Source: an uncultured Prochlorococcus sp. | Lineage (GTDB): Bacteria; Cyanobacteriota; Cyanobacteriia; PCC-6307; Cyanobiaceae | Reading direction: 5' to 3' | DNA: 64,000 nucleotides | Assembly: GCA_902578845.1 (NCBI GenBank) | Contig: CACHEM010000005.1 | Coordinates: 1 to 64,000, forward strand | Part shown: piece after piece, positions 19,325 to 27,450 of the stretch | Numbering within the stretch: position 1 is the stretch's first letter | Layout: every line of letters starts with the position of its first letter | Made by a program: the position numbers and the translations under genes | The notes under the pieces: model-generated | Seen by the model: only the letters and a program-made list of their open reading frames with translations | What the model was told of the DNA's origin: nothing | Database searches by the model: none

Positions 19325-20170
19325 TTATGGATAAATTTCGTTAAGGAATTTTGAAAGTCCAATCGTTAAATCTCTTATAGATTTGGTTAATTCTTTATCT
19401 TGAGTTAATTTTTCAAAATCATCACTCATATCATCTATTTTGGTTGAAATAGATCTAGCAGCATTAATTGTCAATTTAATGTCATTAAGGGTTTCTTTGT
19501 CATCGATAGTAGACAAAATGTTATTCAAATGATTAGCAGCAATTGTAATTTCGTTTATTAGAGGTTCAACTCTTTCTATTTCTTTTTTCGATAAATAAAT
19601 TAATTCATCAAGATTTTCTTGTGTTTTGTCAAATTGATCAATTGAGTTGAGGATGTTCTCAATTAGGTTTTCTTGATTTGTTTCTTTTAAAAGTTGACTT
19701 ATTCTATTAGTTATATTTGATAGACTTGATAGCTGCTTACCTGTAATAGTGTCTCCCTGACAAATAATTAATTTGGTATCACATTTTTCAGATATAGGCT
19801 TTGCAATGTTTTTAGCAATTGTCTTGTCACTAGTTTCTAAAGCAACTTGCACATCTCCTCCAAGGAAAGAATTTGTAACTACTCTCGCAAATGCAGGTTT
19901 TGGAAGGATAATTTCAGGATTATTTAAAACTATTTTTGCTTTAATTGATTCATTTGTAAACAATATATCTTCTATCGATCCTACTAAAATTCCTCTGTAA
20001 GTAACTGGAGATTTTTTTGATAAACCACTTGCGTTATTGAATTCAGCAAAGAGGTACCAATTTTTTGAAGATAATCTTACTCCCCTCAGCCAAAAAGAAA
20101 AAAATGTGAATATTAAAATTCCCCCTAATAAGGAAAAACCAACTATTGAATCTCGTAAGCTTCTACGCAT
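19325..20170 (-). CDS. MlaD/Mce-type lipid-transport substrate-binding protein
   Basis: 281 residues. One N-terminal membrane anchor (about 8-28, FSLLGGILIFTFFSFWL) is followed by a single MCE/MlaD domain (about 30-130: YLFAEFNNASGLSKKSPVTYRGILVGSIEDI, ASP-VALETSD region). A long C-terminal helical stretch rich in polar residues comes after it. Such proteins bind lipids in the periplasm for an ABC importer or exporter between the two membranes. The ATPase partner lies 5 bp upstream; the permease is not in the window. Confidence 0.87.
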   Translation of the reverse strand: MRRSLRDSIVGFSLLGGILIFTFFSFWLRGVRLSSKNWYLFAEFNNASGLSKKSPVTYRGILVGSIEDILFTNESIKAKIVLNNPEIILPKPAFARVVTNSFLGGDVQVALETSDKTIAKNIAKPISEKCDTKLIICQGDTITGKQLSSLSNITNRISQLLKETNQENLIENILNSIDQFDKTQENLDELIYLSKKEIERVEPLINEITIAANHLNNILSTIDDKETLNDIKLTINAARSISTKIDDMSDDFEKLTQDKELTKSIRDLTIGLSKFLNEIYP

Positions 20171-20175
20171 AATTT

Positions 20176-20961
20176 CTAAATGTCTTTGGGTTGCATTGGG
20201 CCATCAAGTTTTCCATGCCTAAATTGAAATACATAGGGATCTTTACTCTCTTTAAATTCCTCAATTGAGCCTGCCCATCTAAATTTGCCTCCATAAAGCA
20301 TTAAAACTTTATCTGAAGTCCTCTCTATAGTACTAAGAACATGGCTAACCACAATAGATGATCCGCGAGCTTTATCATTTGTTTTATTAATTAAATCTTC
20401 AATTCTTGAAGAGGCAATTGGATCAAGGCCGGCAGTAGGTTCATCAAAAAGTAATAATGGTTTAGTCTTTGTATTAAGAGTTTGATCAGTGATTAATGCT
20501 CTAGCAAAACTTACTCTTTTTTGCATGCCTCCGCTTAATTCATTTGGGAGTTTATTCTCAATATTAAATAAACCTACCTCAGCTAAGCATTCAGATACTA
20601 TTTCATTAATAAACTTTTTAGATAGGTTTTTATTTCTCTTGAGGAGAAAGCCTACATTTTCTGCAATAGTTAAAGATCCTAATAAAGCCGGATTCTGAAA
20701 AACTAGTCTTACATCAGGAGGATTATTTTGATCTAATCTCAAATATGTTTGCTTCTCACCAAATATTTTTAATTCTCCTCTGGTTGGTAAAATGAGTCCT
20801 GCTAGTATTTTTAATATGGTTGATTTACCAGAACCAGAAGGGCCAACAATAGCTAATTTCTCTCCATCATGTAGTTCAAAATTTATTTGATTTAGTACAT
20901 TTACTGACCCCCAGCTTATTGAGAGGTTTTTTGTTTCAACTGCATGCTTTGATTTTTTCAA
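20176..20961 (-). CDS. ABC transporter ATPase, Mla (MlaF) type
   Basis: 261 residues with a complete ABC ATPase: Walker A GPSGSGKST near 39-47, signature LSGGMQKR, Walker B LLLFDEPTAGLDP and the switch His in VVSHVLSTIERTSD. The LSGGM signature followed by KRVSFARAL is typical of Mla and chloroplast TGD3 lipid transporters. It pairs with the MlaD-like gene 5 bp downstream, presumably for glycerolipid traffic across the envelope. It is divergent from yvcK. Confidence 0.9.
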   Translation of the reverse strand: MKKSKHAVETKNLSISWGSVNVLNQINFELHDGEKLAIVGPSGSGKSTILKILAGLILPTRGELKIFGEKQTYLRLDQNNPPDVRLVFQNPALLGSLTIAENVGFLLKRNKNLSKKFINEIVSECLAEVGLFNIENKLPNELSGGMQKRVSFARALITDQTLNTKTKPLLLFDEPTAGLDPIASSRIEDLINKTNDKARGSSIVVSHVLSTIERTSDKVLMLYGGKFRWAGSIEEFKESKDPYVFQFRHGKLDGPMQPKDI

Positions 20962-21035
20962 AATTTATATAAAAAACGTCTATTATTTTATTTTGCCTAT
21001 TTTTATAAATAAAAAAAGGGTGTATGAATTTGATT

Positions 21036-21041
21036 TATAAT
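21036..21041 (+). promoter_or_regulatory. Candidate -10 element upstream of yvcK
   Basis: A perfect TATAAT hexamer lies 48 bp before the yvcK ATG in the intergenic region between yvcK and the divergent MlaF-like gene. No good -35 sequence is visible at the right spacing, and in AT-rich DNA such matches arise by chance. Confidence 0.35.
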
Positions 21042-21089
21042 GATTTTATATATTTTTAAATTTGAGAAAAATATTTAAGAGGTTTTTTA

Positions 21090-22475
21090 ATGAATAAACG
21101 TAAAAAAAGGGTAAGAAGATACTATAAAACTTTTAAAAAGTCTAACTTTGTCTTGTTGAACAAAATCATAAGAATTTTGAGTTGGCTTTTGCCAGGATTG
21201 GTAATAAAAAGATGGATGTTTACATCTGCGATAGGATTTTTGACTACATTATTAGGATTGGCAATTTGGACAAATTTAAGACCGCTCTATTGGCTTATTG
21301 AAATCTTTTTTGGGGTAATGACAGGTTTAACTAGTATTTTGCCTGTTTCATTAATGGGGCCATTTATTTTTGTTATTGGATTATTATTAATCGGGATTGG
21401 ACAAAATAGAAGTATTAATTCGATTCAAAAAGCGCTTGTTCCAGAAAAAAATACATTTTTAGTTGATGCATTAAGAGTTAAAAGTAAATTAAACAGAGGT
21501 CCAAATATTGTTGCAATTGGCGGAGGTACAGGCTTGTCTACTCTACTGAAAGGCTTGAAAAATTACAGTAGCAACATTACAGCAATCGTAACTGTATCCG
21601 ATGATGGTGGAAGTAGTGGAATTCTCAGAAAACAATTAGGTGTGCAACCTCCAGGAGATATTAGAAATTGTTTGGCAGCCTTATCAAACGAAGAACCCAC
21701 TTTAACTAGATTATTTCAGTATAGATTTTCAGGAGGAAGTGGTCTTGATGGTCATAGTTTTGGAAATCTATTCTTGTCAGCTTTAACAACAATTACAGGC
21801 AGTTTAGAAAAAGCAGTTCAAGCCTCTAGTAAGGTTTTGGCGGTGCAAGGTCAAGTTTTACCTGCAACAAATATTGATGTTATGTTATGGGCCGAATTAG
21901 AAGACGGTGAAAAAATTTTTGGCGAAAGCAATATCAGCAAATCTAGAAAATTAATTTCGCGGATTGGTTACTTACCGGAAAATCCTTCAGCTCTTCCAAG
22001 TGCTCTTGAGTCTATAAAAGAAGCTGATTTAATTGTTCTTGGCCCAGGTAGTCTATACACTTCTTTATTGCCTAATCTCTTGGTGCCTGAGATTGTTGAT
22101 GCCTTATTGCAGAGTAATGCGCCCAAAATTTATATAAGTAATTTGATGACTCAGCCAGGAGAAACAGATGGACTTGATGTTTATCAACATATTAAAGCAA
22201 TAGAAAAACAATTATCCAATTTTGGCGTTAATACTCGAATTTTTAATTCAATCTTATCTCAGATTCAATTTGAAAAATCTCCATTAGTAGACTATTACGC
22301 AAGTAGAGGAGCTGCGCCAGTAATATGTAATAAAGAAAAGTTGTTATCTGAGGGTTATTATGTCTTGCAAGCACCATTATATTCAAAGAGGATAACACCA
22401 ACTCTTAGACATGATCCAAGGAGACTCTCAAGAGCAGTTATGTTTATATACCGCAAGTTAAAAAAATTAAACTAA
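21090..22475 (+). CDS. yvcK: YvcK/CofD-like gluconeogenesis factor with N-terminal membrane segments
   Basis: 461 residues. The first 130 contain basic residues and two or three hydrophobic spans ([33 protein letters not shown]), an extension seen in many cyanobacterial YvcK homologues. The catalytic-looking CofD-type domain follows: [42 protein letters not shown] and [19 protein letters not shown]. Bacillus YvcK binds UDP-sugars and is needed on gluconeogenic carbon sources. A CofD-type transferase activity is not expected. Its stop overlaps the convergent ndhJ end by 4 bp. Confidence 0.9.
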   Translation: MNKRKKRVRRYYKTFKKSNFVLLNKIIRILSWLLPGLVIKRWMFTSAIGFLTTLLGLAIWTNLRPLYWLIEIFFGVMTGLTSILPVSLMGPFIFVIGLLLIGIGQNRSINSIQKALVPEKNTFLVDALRVKSKLNRGPNIVAIGGGTGLSTLLKGLKNYSSNITAIVTVSDDGGSSGILRKQLGVQPPGDIRNCLAALSNEEPTLTRLFQYRFSGGSGLDGHSFGNLFLSALTTITGSLEKAVQASSKVLAVQGQVLPATNIDVMLWAELEDGEKIFGESNISKSRKLISRIGYLPENPSALPSALESIKEADLIVLGPGSLYTSLLPNLLVPEIVDALLQSNAPKIYISNLMTQPGETDGLDVYQHIKAIEKQLSNFGVNTRIFNSILSQIQFEKSPLVDYYASRGAAPVICNKEKLLSEGYYVLQAPLYSKRITPTLRHDPRRLSRAVMFIYRKLKKLN

Positions 22476-23002
22476 TAAGCATCTTGAAGTTCATAGAAGT
22501 CTGGCTGAATATAATCTTTTCGCAATGGCCATCCTCTCCAGTCTTCAGGCATTAATAGTCTTTTGGGGTTGGGATGATCAATGAAATTTATTCCATACAT
22601 ATCAAAAGTCTCTCTCTCTTGCCAATCACTTCCTTTAAAAATTTTATACAAACTAGGGATTGATAAATCAGAATCTCTTTTTAAGAAAACTTTTAATCTA
22701 ACTTCTTTAATTTTTCCAATTTTTTGTAAATCGTCAACAGTTATAAAGTGGTAAAAACTTACAAGATTTTTGCCTGGTCCCTCATCATATCCTCCTTGAC
22801 ATTGGAGATAGTTGAAACCGTAATTTCTTAAAGCTAGTACTGCTTCATATAATTTGTTAGGTTCCACAGAAATATTTTCAATTCCTATGTGATCATCAGA
22901 TAAAGATTGATTAGGAATGCCATCTTTTGATAAAGATTGACTTATAAACCCTTCTTTTTCTATTGAAGTATTTGTGGATTTGGCTAAACCGTCTTTTTCC
23001 AT
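22472..23002 (-). CDS. ndhJ: NAD(P)H-quinone oxidoreductase subunit J
   Basis: NDH-1 peripheral-arm subunit (NuoC-like). 176 residues with a Ser/Lys-rich divergent N-terminus of about 45 residues, then the conserved [32 protein letters not shown] and the C-terminal [18 protein letters not shown]. It is the last of the ndhC-ndhK-ndhJ set on the minus strand; its ATG overlaps the ndhK stop, indicating coupled translation. Confidence 0.96.
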   Translation of the reverse strand: MEKDGLAKSTNTSIEKEGFISQSLSKDGIPNQSLSDDHIGIENISVEPNKLYEAVLALRNYGFNYLQCQGGYDEGPGKNLVSFYHFITVDDLQKIGKIKEVRLKVFLKRDSDLSIPSLYKIFKGSDWQERETFDMYGINFIDHPNPKRLLMPEDWRGWPLRKDYIQPDFYELQDAY

Positions 23003-23736
23003 TAATCTTCTAAAGTATTGATAATTTCGTTTTTTTCGTCGTTTGTAGGTAATTCAGTTATTTTTTCTTTTTTTGAGGAGGGGATGACTTTATCTGAATT
23101 TTTGTTTAGATATTCTCCAGTATTTTCTGAGAAAACAAGATTCATTTTGTGATCAATTGTTATGTATCTGTGAGTTTGTTCTGTTTTTGTGCGCTCTAAA
23201 ATTGATTCATTACCAACTTTTTTTCTTAATTTAATTACAGCATCAAAAATTGCTTCTGGTCTTGGTGGACATCCTGGAAGGTATAAATCAACTGGTATCA
23301 ATTTATCAACACCTCTTACAGCAGTTGTTGAATCTGCGCTGAACATTCCCCCTGTGATTGTGCAAGCACCCATGGCAATCACATATTTAGGTTCAGGCAT
23401 TTGTTCATAAAGTCTTACTAGGGCTGGGGCCATCTTCATGGTTACTGTTCCTGCAACTATTAGCAAATCTGCTTGCCTTGGCGAGCTTCTTGGTACTAAT
23501 CCAAATCTATCAAAATCAAATCTAGATCCGATTAAGGCAGCAAATTCTATAAAACAACAAGCTGTTCCATACAAGAGAGGCCACAGACTGCTAAGTCTTG
23601 CCCAATTATGAAGATCGTCTAAACTTGTCAATATAATATTTTCACTTAAGTCTGTAGTAACTTGTGGTGCACCAAGAGGATTGCAAGTTCCTTCTCGGAT
23701 TTCTCTAATTGCTTTTGGGGATAATTGTGGATTCAA
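23002..23736 (-). CDS. ndhK: NAD(P)H-quinone oxidoreductase subunit K
   Basis: NuoB-like subunit that carries the terminal [4Fe-4S] cluster N2. The ligand cysteines are visible in [24 protein letters not shown] and [14 protein letters not shown]. 244 residues; the last 60 or so after [11 protein letters not shown] are hydrophilic and variable, as in other cyanobacteria. It starts 4 bp after ndhC and overlaps the start of ndhJ. Acts in respiratory and cyclic electron flow in thylakoids. Confidence 0.97.
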   Translation of the reverse strand: MNPQLSPKAIREIREGTCNPLGAPQVTTDLSENIILTSLDDLHNWARLSSLWPLLYGTACCFIEFAALIGSRFDFDRFGLVPRSSPRQADLLIVAGTVTMKMAPALVRLYEQMPEPKYVIAMGACTITGGMFSADSTTAVRGVDKLIPVDLYLPGCPPRPEAIFDAVIKLRKKVGNESILERTKTEQTHRYITIDHKMNLVFSENTGEYLNKNSDKVIPSSKKEKITELPTNDEKNEIINTLED

Positions 23737-23740
23737 TTTT

Positions 23741-24103
23741 TTAACTCCATTCTAAAGCACCTTTTCTCCATGCATATGCTAATGCAATAACAAGTATTGC
23801 AATGAAAATTAAAGCCTCAATAAAAGCTAATAAGCCTAATCTATTGAAAGCAACAGCCCAAGGGTAAAGGAATACTGTTTCTACATCAAATATAACGAAA
23901 ACTAAGGCAAACATGTAATAACGAATATTAAATTGAATCCATGCTCCACCTATAGGCTCCATTCCAGATTCATATGTAAGTTTTCTTTCCCCTGTTCTGC
24001 CTTTTGGGGCAACGATGAGATTAGTTACTAAAGCTAATACTGGGACAGCTGCGGCAATCAGAAGGAATCCTAAAAAATATTCATAGCCAGTTAATAAAAA
24101 CAT
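23741..24103 (-). CDS. ndhC: NAD(P)H-quinone oxidoreductase subunit 3
   Basis: 120-residue membrane subunit (NuoA-like) of NDH-1. Three hydrophobic spans are clear, with the conserved [15 protein letters not shown] loop and [16 protein letters not shown], the classic NdhC signature. First gene of ndhC-ndhK-ndhJ on this strand. It is divergent from the rubredoxin gene with 77 bp between starts, so that gap holds the promoters. Confidence 0.97.
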   Translation of the reverse strand: MFLLTGYEYFLGFLLIAAAVPVLALVTNLIVAPKGRTGERKLTYESGMEPIGGAWIQFNIRYYMFALVFVIFDVETVFLYPWAVAFNRLGLLAFIEALIFIAILVIALAYAWRKGALEWS

Positions 24104-24180
24104 CTTAAAAAATTAATTTTGAATAAAAGTCGCTTAATTAAGCAAAATCTTTTAAAGTTCTTAAAGAACAATAATAAACC

Positions 24181-24609
24181 GTGAGTGAAAACATTCAACC
24201 AGCCTCTGAGGAAAACAAAATAGTTGAAGGCTTTGAGAAAGAAAAACTTTCCGAAAACTCTACAGGAACTAATGTTAAACAATCTGTACTTAATCTAGAA
24301 CAAAATAGATTCGAATGTAGAAGTTGTGGATATATTTATGATCCGTCTGAAGGAAATAAAAAACTAAATATACCTAAAAATACTCCTTTTTCAGAATTGG
24401 ATGGGAATACTTTTGCTTGCCCTGTTTGTCGAGCCGGTAAAAATTTTTATAAGGATATTGGATCTAGAGCAAAACCTAGTGGATTTGAAGAAAATTTAGT
24501 TTATGGATTTGGATTTAATAGCTTACCTCCTGGACAAAAAAATATATTGATATTTGGAGGTTTGGCTTTTGCTGCTGCGATGTTCCTCTCTTTGTACTCT
24601 TTGCATTAA
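24181..24609 (+). CDS. rub: Membrane-anchored rubredoxin
   Basis: 142 residues. A polar N-terminal tail (about 1-40) is followed by a rubredoxin fold with the two CxxC knuckles, FECRSCGYIYDP and FACPVCRAGKNFY, and a C-terminal transmembrane helix (about 120-140, LIFGGLAFAAAMFLSLYSL). This RubA form is required for PSII/PSI assembly in cyanobacteria and algae. GTG start. It lies directly before ycf48 and psbEFLJ, the conserved PSII-assembly gene order. Confidence 0.94.
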   Translation: MSENIQPASEENKIVEGFEKEKLSENSTGTNVKQSVLNLEQNRFECRSCGYIYDPSEGNKKLNIPKNTPFSELDGNTFACPVCRAGKNFYKDIGSRAKPSGFEENLVYGFGFNSLPPGQKNILIFGGLAFAAAMFLSLYSLH

Positions 24610-24618
24610 TATAATTAA

Positions 24619-25632
24619 ATGAAAAATTTTTTTACCAGTATTCCTAATCTTCTTTTATCTGTAGTTCTCTGTTTTGTTTTAAGCAGTTGTTCATCTACAG
24701 GCCTCAAGATGAATGAAAGCAGCCCTTGGAAAACAATTCAGTTTGAAGATCAGGCTAATGCTTTAGATGTTGATTTTATAGATGACAATCATGGGTTTTT
24801 AGTAGGCTCAAACAGATTGATTATGGAATCTACTGATGGTGGTGAAACATGGGAAAAAAGATCATTAGATATTTCTGCTGAAGAGAACTTTCGACTTCTC
24901 GATATAGATTTTAAGGGTTCTGAAGGTTGGTTAATAGGGCAACCCTCTCTCGTAATGCATACTTTAGATGAAGGTAAAAATTGGACTAGGCTTTCACTTG
25001 GGAAGTTACCAGGCCAACCTTTCTTAGTTACCACTATTGATGAAGGAGTTGCTCAATTGGCAACAACGTCAGCAGCTATTTATGAAACTTCCAATAGCGG
25101 TGAAACATGGGAGGCAAAAGTATCAGACCCTTCGGAACAGGGAGGTATAAGAGATTTAAGAAGAACATCTAGCGGTGATTATGTGAGCGTAAGCAGTCTT
25201 GGAAATTTCTTCTCTACTCTTGATAGTGATAGTAATACTTGGATTGCTCACCAAAGAGCAAGTAGTAAGAGAGTGCAAAGCATTGGTTTCAATCCAGAAG
25301 GAAGTTTATGGATGCTTTCAAGAGGTGCGGAAATTAGATTTAATGAAGATTCTAATAATCTAGAAAGTTGGTCAAAGCCTATTATCCCTATTCTTAATGG
25401 TTATAATTATTTAGACATGGGATGGGACCCGAATGGTGACATATGGGCTGGCGGTGGTAATGGCACTTTAATTGTAAGTAAAGATCAAGGTGAAACTTGG
25501 AATTCAGATCCTCTTGCTTCTGCATTGCCTACTAACTATATAAAAATAGTTTTTCTTGATAAGGAGTCTTTAGATAATCAAAAAGGTTTCATACTTGGCG
25601 AGCGTGGTTACATTCTTAAATGGAATGGCTAA
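24619..25632 (+). CDS. ycf48: Photosystem II assembly factor Ycf48 (HCF136)
   Basis: 337 residues. An N-terminal lipoprotein signal ends in the lipobox LSSC at about 20-24. A seven-bladed beta-propeller follows with repeated TDDGGETW-like motifs ([28 protein letters not shown]). It helps assemble the D1 protein into early PSII. It sits 10 bp after rubredoxin and about 135 bp before psbE; together they form the known rub-ycf48-psbEFLJ cluster. Confidence 0.96.
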   Translation: MKNFFTSIPNLLLSVVLCFVLSSCSSTGLKMNESSPWKTIQFEDQANALDVDFIDDNHGFLVGSNRLIMESTDGGETWEKRSLDISAEENFRLLDIDFKGSEGWLIGQPSLVMHTLDEGKNWTRLSLGKLPGQPFLVTTIDEGVAQLATTSAAIYETSNSGETWEAKVSDPSEQGGIRDLRRTSSGDYVSVSSLGNFFSTLDSDSNTWIAHQRASSKRVQSIGFNPEGSLWMLSRGAEIRFNEDSNNLESWSKPIIPILNGYNYLDMGWDPNGDIWAGGGNGTLIVSKDQGETWNSDPLASALPTNYIKIVFLDKESLDNQKGFILGERGYILKWNG

Positions 25633-25725
25633 ATACGTAATAACTTAAAAAATAATAAAAAAAATCTTAATTTTAGATTAATTTAGCAACTGTCTGTAAC
25701 CAAGCTGTTAATTTCTTCGCGAACT

Positions 25726-25750
25726 TATGATTTTACACTGTAAGATCATA
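25726..25750. promoter_or_regulatory. 25-bp imperfect palindrome upstream of psbE
   Basis: Two 12-base arms, TATGATTTTACA and TGTAAGATCATA, flank a single C, with one mismatched position (a G-T wobble if formed in RNA). The palindrome ends 18 bp before the psbE ATG. It could be a dimeric repressor or activator site, or an mRNA hairpin sitting over the psbE translation start. It also contains several -10-like hexamers, so it may overlap the promoter. Function is inferred only. Confidence 0.5.
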
Positions 25751-25768
25751 TGGTAAACATTTGTGATT

Positions 25769-26017
25769 ATGGCCGCAGGTTCAACGGGTGAACGCCCATT
25801 CTTTGAAATAATCACCAGTATTAGGTACTGGATTATTCATGCAGTAACATTACCAGCTATCTTTATAGCAGGCTTCTTATTCGTATACACAGGTTTGGCT
25901 TACGACGCTTTCGGTACCCCTCGTCCTGATAGTTATTTTCAGGCATCTGAAGCAAAAGCTCCTGTTGTAACTCAAAGATTTGAAGCGAAGTCTCAACTCG
26001 ATTTAAGAACAAAATAA
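25769..26017 (+). CDS. psbE: Cytochrome b559 alpha subunit
   Basis: 82-residue PSII core subunit. Starts [29 protein letters not shown], with the haem-ligand His in RYWIIHAV, then one transmembrane helix and a lumenal tail. An in-frame GTG six bases upstream (25763) is less likely than this ATG. First gene of psbEFLJ; psbF begins 2 bp after its stop. Confidence 0.98.
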   Translation: MAAGSTGERPFFEIITSIRYWIIHAVTLPAIFIAGFLFVYTGLAYDAFGTPRPDSYFQASEAKAPVVTQRFEAKSQLDLRTK

Positions 26018-26019
26018 CT

Positions 26020-26166
26020 ATGTCTAATTCTCAAGCTCCAATGCAGGCTGCGGAAGTCCGCGTTTATCCTATATTTACTGTTCGTTGGCTAGCAGTTCAC
26101 GCTTTAGCTATTCCATCAGTATTCTTTTTGGGTTCCATTGCTGCTATGCAATTCGTAGCCCGATAA
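26020..26166 (+). CDS. psbF: Cytochrome b559 beta subunit
   Basis: 48 residues translated by hand. It contains [20 protein letters not shown], holding the second haem-ligand His, and ends [10 protein letters not shown]. It pairs with PsbE to bind the b559 haem at the PSII periphery. Its ATG is 2 bp after the psbE stop and psbL follows 11 bp later. Confidence 0.97.
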
Positions 26167-26177
26167 ATTTAACAATC

Positions 26178-26297
26178 ATGCAAGTTAACGAAAATCCTAA
26201 CAAAGTTCCAGTTGAACTTAATCGTACAAGCCTTTATTTAGGCTTATTATCAGTATTTGTATTGGGAATTTTATTTTCCAGTTACTTTTTCAATTAA
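26178..26297 (+). CDS. psbL: Photosystem II protein PsbL
   Basis: 39 residues beginning [20 protein letters not shown] and ending [17 protein letters not shown], one transmembrane helix. PsbL stabilises the QA side and PSII dimers. A longer in-frame opening at 26085 overlaps psbF and encodes no PsbL-like sequence, so the ATG at 26178 is the true start. Third gene of psbEFLJ. Confidence 0.97.
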
Positions 26298-26306
26298 ATT
26301 AAAACT

Positions 26307-26504
26307 ATGAGTAAATTAAAAGGACCTGATGGAAGAATACCAGATAGACTTCCTGACGGTAGACCAGCAGTCGCATGGGAAAGAAGATGGACTGAAGGAA
26401 CTCTTCCTCTATGGCTTGTTGCTACAGCAGGTGGAATTGCAGTTATCTTCGTTTTAGGTATATTCTTCTACGGTTCATACCAAGGCGTTGGAGCTGGGGG
26501 CTAA
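26307..26504 (+). CDS. psbJ: Photosystem II protein PsbJ
   Basis: 65 residues. A longer N-terminal extension than in freshwater cyanobacteria (about 25 residues, [20 protein letters not shown]) precedes the core [19 protein letters not shown] and the C-terminal [15 protein letters not shown], which is diagnostic. One membrane span. Last gene of the psbEFLJ set. Confidence 0.97.
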   Translation: MSKLKGPDGRIPDRLPDGRPAVAWERRWTEGTLPLWLVATAGGIAVIFVLGIFFYGSYQGVGAGG

Positions 26505-26546
26505 CAAATTCTTACTTGACCTGATAATCACGAATATCAAATAAGC

Positions 26547-27440
26547 CTAATAAGAGTCAGTAAATATCCTTAGTTTCTCTTTTGTGGAGCTTGGGATATT
26601 TTCTTTTTGGGTTATCAATCCATCTTTTAATGAAAAATGAGACTTACTTTTTGGTCTTTCTTTTTCAATTAATTTAGCTACTTCAAATATTATTTTATTA
26701 GCTACTTCAGTATTTGATCTAAGATTATCCAAAACCATCTCTACAGAAACTTCTTGATGAGTTTGATGCCAGCAATCATAATCAGTAACCATAGATAAGG
26801 AGGAGTAAGCTATTTCAGCTTCTTTAGCTAATCTCGCTTCTGTGTGGTTCGTCATTCCAATTATTGAACATCCCCAACTCCTATATAAATTAGATTCCGC
26901 TCTAGTTGAGAAAGCTGGACCTTCCATTGCTAGATAGGTACCTCCTCTATGCAATTGTCTACCGCCAGGAATATTTCTTTCTCCGATTTCACTTAATATA
27001 CGTGATAAATTTGTGCAGAAGGGATCTCCCATAGTTACGTGAGCAACAGCTCCCTCGTTAAAGAAGGTTGCAGGTCTATTCTTTGTCCGGTCTATAAATT
27101 GATCTGGAACCACTATATCAAGTGGCCTTATCTGTTCTTGTAATGAACCAACTGCTGATGGAGCAATAATCCATCTTACTCCTATTGATCTAAGAGCCCA
27201 AATATTAGCTTTGTAAGGGATTTCAGAGGGATTTAAACTATGTGTTCTCCCATGTCTAGGAATAAATGCTATCTCTAGGTTTCCTAGATTATATACTTTT
27301 ATTGAATCGGAAGGTTTACCATAGGGAGTATTGATTTCTAGTTCTCTTAAGTACTCTATTTGATCCATTGAATAAAATCCACTTCCACCAATCACTCCTA
27401 ATCTTGATTTCTCAATTGGTAATAAATGTTCTTTATTCAT
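26547..27440 (-). CDS. mtnP: S-methyl-5'-thioadenosine phosphorylase
   Basis: Splits methylthioadenosine to adenine and methylthioribose-1-phosphate in methionine salvage. 297 residues. Motifs: LGVIGGSGFYSM, PRHGRTHSLNPSEIPYKANIWAL, AMEGPAFSTRAES and GMTNHTEARLAKEAEI with TDYDCWH, all of the MtnP branch of the nucleoside phosphorylases. Convergent with psbJ and divergent from the selD fusion, whose start lies 10 bp away. Confidence 0.94.
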   Translation of the reverse strand: MNKEHLLPIEKSRLGVIGGSGFYSMDQIEYLRELEINTPYGKPSDSIKVYNLGNLEIAFIPRHGRTHSLNPSEIPYKANIWALRSIGVRWIIAPSAVGSLQEQIRPLDIVVPDQFIDRTKNRPATFFNEGAVAHVTMGDPFCTNLSRILSEIGERNIPGGRQLHRGGTYLAMEGPAFSTRAESNLYRSWGCSIIGMTNHTEARLAKEAEIAYSSLSMVTDYDCWHQTHQEVSVEMVLDNLRSNTEVANKIIFEVAKLIEKERPKSKSHFSLKDGLITQKENIPSSTKEKLRIFTDSY

Positions 27441-27450
27441 AGTGATGTAA

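Noticed and set aside
26085..26177. Upstream extension of psbL frame
   Set aside because: It overlaps psbF in another frame and has no PsbL-like sequence; the ATG at 26178 gives the known 39-aa protein.
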